From Actinomycetota bacterium (GTDB taxonomy: Bacteria; Actinomycetota; Acidimicrobiia; Acidimicrobiales; Ilumatobacteraceae): a stretch of 64,000 nucleotides of DNA. Shown here piece after piece: positions 57,267-64,000 of this stretch. Under the pieces are notes generated by a model. That model saw only the letters and a list, made by a program, of their open reading frames with translations, was not told the DNA's origin and searched no databases. The number at the start of each line of letters is the position of its first letter. The stretch's first letter is position 1. The translations under genes were made by a program, and so were the position numbers. Location of the stretch: positions 1 to 64,000 of the forward strand of contig VGAC01000006.1 in NCBI GenBank assembly GCA_016870865.1, given 5' to 3'.

Positions 57267-59714
57267 ATGGCGAGCACACGTGTCGAAGCCCTCGTCGCAG
57301 AGTTGACACTCGAGGAAGCCGTGTCGCTGCTCGCGGGTCACGACATCTGGCACACAATGCCGATCCAGCGACTGGGTATCCCACGCATGCGTGTCAGCGA
57401 CGGCCCAGCCGGAGTACGCGGCACCCGTTTCGGGGGTGTGCCTTCGCTGAACGTTCCGTGTGGTTCATCCCTCGCCGCGACATGGGACACCGAAATTGTG
57501 CGGTCGATCGGCGAACTGCTGGGCCGCGAACTTCACCACAAGGGGGCGCGGATACACCTTGCCCCGACGGTCAACCTGCACCGCACGCCGGTCGGCGGCC
57601 GCAATTTCGAATCGTTGGGGGAGGATCCGTTCCTCACGGCCGAGATGGCGGTGGCGTACGTGCGCGGCGTGCAGTCACAGGGTGTGGCAAGTTGCATCAA
57701 GCACTTCGTGTGCAACGACACCGAATTCGAACGCATGTCGATCGACTCACAGGTCGACGAGCGCACGATGCGCGAGCTGTACCTCGTTCCCTTTGAGCGG
57801 GCGGTTCGTGACGCGGGCGTGCTGTCGGTGATGACGGCCTACAACAAAGTCAACGGCCTGCATGCCGCGGACCATGGTTGGCTCGTCGGTGACATCTTGC
57901 GCGGTGAGTGGGGTTTCGAGGGTGTGGTGATCAGTGACTGGCACGGCCTGCACTCGACGGTCGAAGGTGTCGCTGCCGGTACGGATCTCGAAATGCCCGG
58001 ACCCACCCGTCACCGCGGTGAACAACTCGTTGCAGCGGTGCGTGAGAACCGCATCGACGAGGCGGTCGTTCGTCGCGCGGTGGCGAACCTGTTGGGTGTG
58101 ATGGAGCGTGTCGGCGCACTCGACGCCGAGCCGGGGTCCGAGACCACCAACGACGCGCCTGCAGATCGCGCCCTGATTCGTAGGGCCTCGGCCCGGGGAA
58201 TGGTGTTGTTGAGGAATGCGGGTGCTTCGCCCGTGTTGCCTCTGCTTCCCGGGCAGGGCCTGCGGGTGGCTGTTGTCGGGCCCAACGCCGAACATTGTCG
58301 AGTCCTGGGCGGCGGCAGCGCGCACGTCACGCCGACGAGGGTCTCGCATCCGCTTGCCGCATTGCGCGCACGGCTCGAACCATTCGGTGCGGTGGTCGTC
58401 CACGAACCGGGGTGTGACATTGCCAAGCGACTCCCCGAACCGGACCCGTCGATGGTCGCGAACATCACGCTGGAGGTCTTTGCGACGCCCGAGGACCTCG
58501 ATGATCCAACGGCGGCGCCAATCCGCACGTCCCACCCGTCGGGCCTGCGCATTCTCTGGTCGCGTGATCCGGGCCGTCGAGCGGGGGTGGGCCTCGCATT
58601 CGGTGCGCGCTTGTCCTTCGACTTCACACCGAATGCGAGTGTGGCTTGGGACATCGGCTTGGAAACGGTCGGTCCCGCGATCCTGAGCGTCGACGGAAAC
58701 GTTGTCATCGACAATTCGTCGGCGCCGAGCGGCGGATCGTTCTTCGGCACCGGTCGGGTCGAGGTGAAGGGTTCACGTGAACTCACCGCGGGCAGGCCGC
58801 ACCGCGTGATGGTCGAGGTTCGTCGACGTGCCGATACATCGAGCCTCGGCGGAATCAATGTCGGCATACGGGCACCGATATCCACCGACATGGTGGGTGA
58901 CGCAGTCGCACTTGCGGCCCGCAGCGATGTATCGATCGTCGTCGTCGGCACCAACGAGGACTGGGAATCGGAAGGCTGGGACCGCACCGATGTCACCCTC
59001 CCCGGCGAACAGGACAGGTTGATCACCGAGGTTGCGCGGGTCAGCCCCTCGACGATCGTGGTGGTCAACGCCGGGTCGCCCGTTGCGATGCCGTGGCTGA
59101 GCGAGGTCGATGCGGTGCTGTTCACGTGGTTCGGTGGGCAGGAGATGGGCGACGCCTTGGTCGACGTGCTGACGGGCGCGACAGAGCCGCAGGGCCGTCT
59201 GCCCGTGACGTTTCCGCGACACATCGGCGACACTCCCGCAGCGGACGTACATCCCGGTCGTGGCGGCGTGGCGCCGTACCGTGAAGGCCGACTCGTCGGC
59301 TACCGACACTTCGACACCGCGGGCCTTGAGCCGCTGTTTCCGTTCGGCTTCGGTCTGGGTTATGCCGATGTCGTGATTGCTGACGCACGACTCGTTGACG
59401 ACCACACCGTGAGCGTGACATTGCGCAACGACCATGATCGTGACGGTGTGCAGGTCGTGCAGGTTTATGCCCATGTCGTGGACCGTCGGGGTTTCGACCG
59501 TGACGAACCCGACCAGAAGTTGGTGGGCTTCGCGCGCGTCGCGGTTCCCGCAAAGTCAACGGTCGGTGCAGTTGTGGCACTCGACGTTGACGCGTACAGG
59601 TTTTGGGACGTCCAGGCAGGGGGATGGGGCCGCCGCGCCGGCGACGTGGAACTTCGTGTCGGTAGCTCATCGCGGGACATCGCGCGTCGACTCTCGAGAC
59701 GGGGCAGGAATTGA
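57267..59714 (+). CDS. Glycoside hydrolase family 3, beta-glucosidase-like
   Basis: The 815-residue protein has the full GH3 plan: a TIM barrel with the nucleophile Asp in GVVISDWHG (about 230), KHFVCNDTEFER, a sandwich domain with the likely acid/base Glu in NEDWESEGWDR, an inserted PA14-like beta domain (about 415-545) and a C-terminal fibronectin III-like domain (VSVTLRNDHDRDGVQVVQVYAH). PA14-containing GH3 enzymes act on beta-glucosides and related plant or microbial oligosaccharides. No signal peptide is visible, so it appears cytoplasmic. TATCAT lies eight bases before ATG 57267; the stop overlaps the sirtuin start (TTGA). Confidence 0.9.
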   Translation: MASTRVEALVAELTLEEAVSLLAGHDIWHTMPIQRLGIPRMRVSDGPAGVRGTRFGGVPSLNVPCGSSLAATWDTEIVRSIGELLGRELHHKGARIHLAPTVNLHRTPVGGRNFESLGEDPFLTAEMAVAYVRGVQSQGVASCIKHFVCNDTEFERMSIDSQVDERTMRELYLVPFERAVRDAGVLSVMTAYNKVNGLHAADHGWLVGDILRGEWGFEGVVISDWHGLHSTVEGVAAGTDLEMPGPTRHRGEQLVAAVRENRIDEAVVRRAVANLLGVMERVGALDAEPGSETTNDAPADRALIRRASARGMVLLRNAGASPVLPLLPGQGLRVAVVGPNAEHCRVLGGGSAHVTPTRVSHPLAALRARLEPFGAVVVHEPGCDIAKRLPEPDPSMVANITLEVFATPEDLDDPTAAPIRTSHPSGLRILWSRDPGRRAGVGLAFGARLSFDFTPNASVAWDIGLETVGPAILSVDGNVVIDNSSAPSGGSFFGTGRVEVKGSRELTAGRPHRVMVEVRRRADTSSLGGINVGIRAPISTDMVGDAVALAARSDVSIVVVGTNEDWESEGWDRTDVTLPGEQDRLITEVARVSPSTIVVVNAGSPVAMPWLSEVDAVLFTWFGGQEMGDALVDVLTGATEPQGRLPVTFPRHIGDTPAADVHPGRGGVAPYREGRLVGYRHFDTAGLEPLFPFGFGLGYADVVIADARLVDDHTVSVTLRNDHDRDGVQVVQVYAHVVDRRGFDRDEPDQKLVGFARVAVPAKSTVGAVVALDVDAYRFWDVQAGGWGRRAGDVELRVGSSSRDIARRLSRRGRN

Positions 59715-60472
59715 GCGACACCGACGTGGCGAGAGCGCATGCGCTGGTGGCGGCGGCGTGTCGCATCACCGTCCTCACCGGCGCGGGCATTTCGACGAGT
59801 TCGGGGATTCCCGATTTTCGCGGTCCGAACGGTCTTTGGACCAAGAACCCGAAGGCTGAGAAGATGGCGACGCTGCAGCACTACCTGGCCGATGCCGAGG
59901 TGCGGGAGTTGGCGTGGCAGAACCGCCTCCACTCGCCGGCTTGGAACGCCCGGCCCAACGACGGCCACCTCGCACTGGTGGAGTTGGAGCGTCAGGGGCG
60001 TCTGCACGCGCTCGTGACCCAGAACATCGACGAACTGCACCAACGCGCGGGCAACGACCCTGATCGAGTGATCGAGGTGCACGGCACGATGTTCCGCAGC
60101 GTCTGCTGGTCGTGTGGCGACAAGTTGCCGATGGCCGAGACGCTCGAGCGCGTGCGCGCGGGTGAGACCGACCCACCGTGTCGCAGGTGCGGCGGGATTC
60201 TCAAGAGTGACACCATTTCTTTCGGTCAGGCATTGATACCCGAGGTGATCGCCCGCGCGATGGCCGCGGCCGAGACGTGCGATCTGTTTCTGGCGATCGG
60301 TTCGACCTTGTCGGTCTTCCCGGCAGCGAATGCGGTCCCGCGGGCCAAGGCGGCGGGCGCAAAGGTGGTCATCGTCAACGGCGGACCGACCGAAATGGAC
60401 CGGTTCGCCGATGCACTGGTGGTGGGGGACATCAGCGAGATACTGCCCGGCCTGGTGCACCTGGCCGACTGA
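59711..60472 (+). CDS. cobB: Sirtuin-type NAD-dependent protein deacylase
   Basis: The 253-residue protein has the class II/III sirtuin pattern: TGAGISTSSGIPDFRGPNGLW, TQNIDELHQRAGNDPDRVIEVHGTM (catalytic His), zinc cysteines CWSC and CRRC, ILKSDTISFGQ, LAIGSTLSVFPAAN and IVNGG. It removes acyl groups from lysines with NAD, often controlling acyl-CoA synthetases. TTG 59711 overlaps the GH3 stop (TTGA), so they are co-translated. A carbohydrate-metabolism link is possible but not shown. Confidence 0.92.
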   Translation: MSDTDVARAHALVAAACRITVLTGAGISTSSGIPDFRGPNGLWTKNPKAEKMATLQHYLADAEVRELAWQNRLHSPAWNARPNDGHLALVELERQGRLHALVTQNIDELHQRAGNDPDRVIEVHGTMFRSVCWSCGDKLPMAETLERVRAGETDPPCRRCGGILKSDTISFGQALIPEVIARAMAAAETCDLFLAIGSTLSVFPAANAVPRAKAAGAKVVIVNGGPTEMDRFADALVVGDISEILPGLVHLAD

Positions 60473-60498
60473 CGCGGGGGAATTCCCGACCCGATAGG

Positions 60499-60504
60499 TA
60501 GGCT
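60499..60504 (+). promoter_or_regulatory. -10 element of the rhodanese-ThiF gene
   Basis: TAGGCT ends exactly six bases before ATG 60511; the same hexamer at the same distance precedes glf. Confidence 0.6.
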
Positions 60505-60510
60505 TTTCCC

Positions 60511-61677
60511 ATGGCCAGTTTTCGTGACCTTTTGTCCCAGGCAAAGGCGTCCATCACCGAAGTGGACACCAACGAAGCGCAACGCCGCATCGCCGCCGGG
60601 GGTGTGGTGGTTCTCGACGTGCGCGAGCCCGACGAGTTCGAACAGGGCGCGCTGGCAGATGTGTTGCACATCCCGCGCGGCCACCTCGAGGCACAGATCG
60701 AAGGCCGCATCAACGACAAGTCGGCACCCGTCATCGTGTATTGCGCAGGCGGTGTGCGCAGCGCCTTCGCGGCCAAGACGCTCGCCGAACTGGGGTACAC
60801 CGACGTGGTGTCGATGGACGGTGGCTTTGGTCGATGGAAGGACGAGGGCAAGCCGTGGAAGAGACCGGTCTCCCTGACCCAAGAGCAGAAGAACCGCTAC
60901 CAAAGGCACGTCTTGTTGCCCGAGGTCGGGGTCGAGGGCCAGGCCAAGTTGCTCGATTCAAAGGTGTTGATGCTCGGTGCCGGCGGTCTTGGTTCGCCCG
61001 CGGCGCTGTATCTCGCTGCGGCGGGCGTGGGCACGATCGGCATCGTCGACATGGACGTCGTCGACGCGTCGAACCTGCAGCGTCAGATCCTCCACAACCT
61101 CGACCGCGTGGGTGACCGCAAGGTTGATTCGGCCAAGAAGACATTGACGCTCATCAACCCCGACGTCAACGTGGTCACCTACGACACGCGTCTCGATGCG
61201 AGCAACATCATGGACATCATCGCCGGCTACGACGTGATCGTCGATGGTGCCGACAACTTCCCCAGCCGTTACCTGTTGAACGACGCGAGCGTGAAGCTCG
61301 GCATTCCCGTCGTGCACGGTTCCATCTTCCGCTTCGAGGGAATGGTCAGCGTGTTCCACCCGTTGCGCGGGCCGACGTACCGCGACATGGTGCCCGAACC
61401 GCCCCCGGCCGAGCTGGCGCCTTCATGTGCCGAAGCGGGTGTGCTCGGTGTGCTGCCCGGCATCGTGGGCTCGATCCAGGCGCTCGAGACGATCAAGTTG
61501 TTGCTCGACCTCGGTGATTCGCTGATCGGTCGCGTGCTCGCCGTCGACACGACCGACATGGTCTTCCGCACGTTCAAGTTGCGCACCGACCCGAGCAACC
61601 CGGTGACTCATGTGAACCGCGATCGCATTCAAGTGAGGGACCTCGAGGGCCTCTGCGGCCCCGAGTTGTCGCATTAG
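60511..61677 (+). CDS. Rhodanese-ThiF/MoeB fusion (sulfur-carrier-protein adenylyltransferase)
   Basis: The 388-residue protein joins an N-terminal rhodanese (about 1-115; VVVLDVREPDEFEQGALADV and the persulfide Cys in VYCAGGVRSA) to an E1-like adenylyltransferase (about 125-388; MLGAGGLGSPAALYLAAAGVG, DVVDASNLQRQILH, DNFPSRYLLND and SCAEAGVLGV). In mycobacterial MoeZ the rhodanese is at the C-terminus; here the order is reversed. The ThiF part lacks the usual paired zinc cysteines near the C-terminus. It would activate and thiocarboxylate a ThiS/MoaD-like carrier for molybdopterin, thiamine or cysteine synthesis. No carrier gene is nearby. Confidence 0.9.
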   Translation: MASFRDLLSQAKASITEVDTNEAQRRIAAGGVVVLDVREPDEFEQGALADVLHIPRGHLEAQIEGRINDKSAPVIVYCAGGVRSAFAAKTLAELGYTDVVSMDGGFGRWKDEGKPWKRPVSLTQEQKNRYQRHVLLPEVGVEGQAKLLDSKVLMLGAGGLGSPAALYLAAAGVGTIGIVDMDVVDASNLQRQILHNLDRVGDRKVDSAKKTLTLINPDVNVVTYDTRLDASNIMDIIAGYDVIVDGADNFPSRYLLNDASVKLGIPVVHGSIFRFEGMVSVFHPLRGPTYRDMVPEPPPAELAPSCAEAGVLGVLPGIVGSIQALETIKLLLDLGDSLIGRVLAVDTTDMVFRTFKLRTDPSNPVTHVNRDRIQVRDLEGLCGPELSH

Positions 61678-61702
61678 TCGGGCCCATTCGGGCAGGCTCA
61701 TT

Positions 61703-61708
61703 TAGGCT
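61703..61708 (+). promoter_or_regulatory. -10 element of glf
   Basis: TAGGCT ends exactly six bases before GTG 61715. Confidence 0.6.
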
Positions 61709-61714
61709 GGCTTC

Positions 61715-62872
61715 GTGCCCCATGCCCCCCGTCATGTCGCCGTGGTCGGCGCCGGTTTCTCCGGTGCGGTGATGGCCCGCGAACTCGCCGAGGCGGGTCA
61801 TCGTGTCGAGGTGTTCGACTCGCGCGCGCACGTCGCGGGCAACTGCCACACCGAGCGCCAAGAAGGCGACGTGATGGTGCATGTGTACGGCCCGCACATC
61901 TTTCACACGGCGCATGAGCACGTGTGGCAGTACATCAACCGCTTCGGTGAGATGCTGCCCTACCGCCACAGGGTCAAGGCCACGACGCAGGGGAGGGTGT
62001 TCTCGCTGCCGGTCAACCTGTTGACGATCAATCAGTTCTTTGGCACCACGCTCACGCCGGCCGAAGCCGAGGCGTTCATCTCGTCGAAAGCCGACACCTC
62101 GATCACCGACCCCCGGACGTTTCGCGAGCAGGGTCTGCGGTTCGTGGGACCCGAACTGTACGCGGCCTTTTTCGATGGTTACACACGCAAACAATGGGGT
62201 GTGGATCCCGATGAACTGCCCGCCTCGATCCTCGCGCGCCTGCCGATGCGCTTCAGTTACGAGGACTCGTACTTCAATCATCCCTACCAGGCGATTCCGC
62301 GTGATGGTTACACGCCGATCGTCGCGAACATCCTCGACCATCGGTCGATTTCGGTGACGCTCGGTGTTTCGAAGTCGCGTGCAGATCTGGCCGGATTCGA
62401 CCATGTCGTGTGGAGCGGGCCGATCGATGCCTACTTCGATTTCGAACATGGTCGCCTCGGATACCGCACGTTGGATTTCCGCAAGGCGGTGCACGAGGGC
62501 GACTACCAGGGTTGCCCGGTCATGAACTATTGCGACCCCGACGTTCCCTACACACGTATCACGGAGCACAAGCATTTTGCGCCGTGGGAATCACACGACC
62601 GCACGGTGACCTACCACGAGTACAGCCGCCTCTGCGGCGAGGACGACATTCCGTACTATCCGATTCGTCTGGTGAAGGAAAAGGACCAGCTTCGTGACTA
62701 CGTCGGCCTGGTCTCAGCGCTGCGCAACGTCACTTTCGTGGGTCGCCTCGGCACGTATCGTTATCTCGACATGGACGTCACGATCCACGAGGCGCTCGGT
62801 GCGGCGCGCGCGCTTCTCGAAGCCTGGAGTGCCGGTCGCGACGCTGCACCTTTCTCGGTGGACCCGCTGTGA
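61715..62872 (+). CDS. glf: UDP-galactopyranose mutase
   Basis: The 385-residue flavoprotein starts VAVVGAGFSGAVMARELAEAGH and continues with RAHVAGNCHT, YGPHIFHTAHEHVWQYI, FFDGYTRKQWG, RLPMRFSYEDSYFNHPYQAIPRDGYT and LGTYRYLDMDVTI, all standard Glf features including the conserved residues that hold FAD and the UDP-sugar. It converts UDP-galactopyranose to UDP-galactofuranose. The GTG start at 61715 is six bases after TAGGCT. It overlaps the GlfT2-like gene by four bases (GTGA), so the donor is made beside its user. Confidence 0.95.
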   Translation: MPHAPRHVAVVGAGFSGAVMARELAEAGHRVEVFDSRAHVAGNCHTERQEGDVMVHVYGPHIFHTAHEHVWQYINRFGEMLPYRHRVKATTQGRVFSLPVNLLTINQFFGTTLTPAEAEAFISSKADTSITDPRTFREQGLRFVGPELYAAFFDGYTRKQWGVDPDELPASILARLPMRFSYEDSYFNHPYQAIPRDGYTPIVANILDHRSISVTLGVSKSRADLAGFDHVVWSGPIDAYFDFEHGRLGYRTLDFRKAVHEGDYQGCPVMNYCDPDVPYTRITEHKHFAPWESHDRTVTYHEYSRLCGEDDIPYYPIRLVKEKDQLRDYVGLVSALRNVTFVGRLGTYRYLDMDVTIHEALGAARALLEAWSAGRDAAPFSVDPL

Positions 62873-64000
62873 CCTGGACGCCACCTTTCCGTGAATCTCA
62901 GTTGCTGCAGCGCATCCTGCCTGTGGGCCCCGACGTTCTCGAGCCGCCGTTGTACGTGCGCACCGGCGAGGGGAGCGAGTCCTACGACACGTACTTCGGT
63001 GTCTTCCACGCCGCGCGTTGGCGCCGCAGGACGTCGGTGGGTGAACTTCACGTCGCCGTCGAGGTGGACGGAGCGGCAGATGTCGAGGTCATCGCCGTCA
63101 GGCGAATGAGTGAAAAGGTCGTCGAGTCGGCGCGGGCCTCGGCGGCCGGCACGGTGTCGATTCGATTGGTGGAACTCGCCGATACGAACGTCGACTCGTA
63201 CTACGTGAGGGTGCGCGGTGCGCGTCTCGTGCGAGGTGGTTGGTACGCGGCGAACGCCCCTCTGCGCGAGGTGCACCTCAACGCATGCATCACCACTTTC
63301 AATCGCCAACCCTACGTCACGGCCAATGTCGAGCGCTTGCGTCGACTCTCGCGCGAGGTTCCGTCGGTCACCGAGGCCTTCCGGGTGACGATCGTCGACA
63401 ACGGACGCAACCTCGAGCTTCCCCCCGGCGACGGTCTCCCGGTACGCGTCGTATCGAACCCGAACCTCGGTGGAGCGGGCGGCTTTGCCCGCGGTCTGAT
63501 GCACGCCCGCAACGACGGCTGGACCACGCACGTCCTCTTCATGGACGATGACGTCACGATGGAAGTCGAGTCCGTCGTACGGGCGATCGCATTGTTCCGC
63601 TACGCCACTGATCCGCGCCTGTGCGTCCACGGCGCGATGATCTCCGAGGAGACTCCGTGGATGCAGTTCGAGGCGGGCTCGCACTACGCGTGGCGTTATA
63701 CGTATCCCCTGCGTGCGGTCGGCCGTGAGGACGACCTGCGAGACCGCATCACGGTGCTCGCCGACGAACCCGAGTCGCATTTCGAATACACGGCGTGGTG
63801 GTTCACCGCCTTCCCGATTGCGGTCGGCAAGGACAATCCGTTGCCGGTGTTCGTTCGCGGTGACGACGTCGCTTTCGGTCTCATGCACACCGGTGAACAC
63901 ACGATAACGATGAAGGGTGTGGCCGTGTGGCACGCCGACTTCGCGTTGAAGAACGGGCCGATGACGCTCTACTACGAGACGCGCAACATGCTGCTGATTG
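62869..64000 (+). CDS. glfT2: GlfT2-like galactofuranosyltransferase (C-terminus cut by the window edge)
   Basis: The frame begins GTG 62869 (GTGA overlap with glf) and runs off the right edge with 377 codons visible. Residues 1-120 are a beta-rich N-terminal domain, followed by a GT-A domain: HLNACITTFNR, NLGGAGGFARGLMHARNDGW, FMDDDVTMEVESVVRAIALFR (Asp-rich metal site), AWWFTAFPIAVGKDNPLPVFVRGDDVAFGL and AVWHADF. The two-module layout and the NPLPVFVRGDD block are those of GlfT2, the processive galactan polymerase of mycobacteria. It should extend a galactofuran chain from UDP-Galf. The remaining C-terminal helices lie outside. Confidence 0.88.
   Translation, partial: MTWTPPFRESQLLQRILPVGPDVLEPPLYVRTGEGSESYDTYFGVFHAARWRRRTSVGELHVAVEVDGAADVEVIAVRRMSEKVVESARASAAGTVSIRLVELADTNVDSYYVRVRGARLVRGGWYAANAPLREVHLNACITTFNRQPYVTANVERLRRLSREVPSVTEAFRVTIVDNGRNLELPPGDGLPVRVVSNPNLGGAGGFARGLMHARNDGWTTHVLFMDDDVTMEVESVVRAIALFRYATDPRLCVHGAMISEETPWMQFEAGSHYAWRYTYPLRAVGREDDLRDRITVLADEPESHFEYTAWWFTAFPIAVGKDNPLPVFVRGDDVAFGLMHTGEHTITMKGVAVWHADFALKNGPMTLYYETRNMLLI

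Noticed and set aside
1-64000. CRISPR arrays, tRNA or rRNA genes, insertion sequences
   Set aside because: No regularly spaced repeats, no cloverleaf or rRNA-like stretch, and no transposase motif or flanking inverted repeats were seen. A dedicated tRNA or covariance scan was not possible.

Overview
The window is 64 kb of gene-dense, high G+C bacterial chromosome (about two thirds G+C by eye) that reads as an actinobacterium, most likely of the class Acidimicrobiia. This is an inference from gene content: SufC/SufS/SufU iron-sulfur assembly, a homodimeric AceE pyruvate dehydrogenase, an F420-type luciferase-like oxidoreductase, many acyl-CoA enzymes, Glf/GlfT2-type galactofuran genes, and several small hypothetical families. 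There are about 60 protein genes, no rRNA or tRNA, and no insertion sequence, phage or CRISPR array that I can see.

Layout. 1-7.5 kb: a cut Nudix hydrolase, HtpX protease, zinc alcohol dehydrogenase, and a minus-strand sufC-sufS-sufU-phosphotransferase-DUF2889 run. 8-17 kb: a cell-surface glycan region with a pyruvyl transferase and a GT4-methyltransferase fusion on plus, facing a tightly overlapped minus operon (MBL hydrolase, polytopic membrane protein, GT2, asparagine-synthetase-like protein, LPG-flippase-like protein). 17-24 kb: PIN/Phd toxin-antitoxin, acyl-CoA dehydrogenase, a second GT2 locus, an alpha/beta-hydrolase-fold protein, GalE and a HhH-GPD protein. 23.6-38 kb: central metabolism, with aceE on minus and lpd, the E2 acyltransferase and a lipB-lipA fusion on plus, interspersed with rnhA, an SDR, a DUF3445 protein, argJ, a SRPBCC protein, a FAD oxidoreductase and a TIGR01777 epimerase. 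37.6-47 kb: M24 peptidase, D-aminoacylase-like amidohydrolase and an acyl-CoA/CoA-transferase/amidase/thioesterase/F420 group. 47-51 kb: a heterodimeric ABC exporter. 51-57 kb: cobalamin-dependent MetH, with a PduO-type cobalamin adenosyltransferase on the other strand, and PepA. 57-64 kb: GH3 glycosidase, sirtuin, rhodanese-ThiF fusion, then Glf and a GlfT2-like transferase cut by the right edge.

How it works together. Lpd, the E2 protein and the LipB-LipA fusion put lipoylated 2-oxoacid dehydrogenase parts and the lipoylation machinery in one transcription unit, with AceE 7 kb away on the other strand. GalE, Glf and GlfT2 could form a UDP-Glc to UDP-Gal to UDP-Galf to galactan route; with the 8-21 kb transferases this implies a large investment in envelope polysaccharide.

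The most striking non-gene signal is promoter architecture. At least fourteen genes at the head of transcription units have a TA-N3-T hexamer ending exactly 6 or 7 bases before the start codon, the signature of leaderless mRNAs. Three more lack the first T of the hexamer but carry TGC directly in front of it. Internal operon genes instead use Shine-Dalgarno sites or four-base stop/start overlaps (ATGA, GTGA, TTGA). Intrinsic terminators are nearly absent, and two convergent gene pairs overlap by 55-61 bp.
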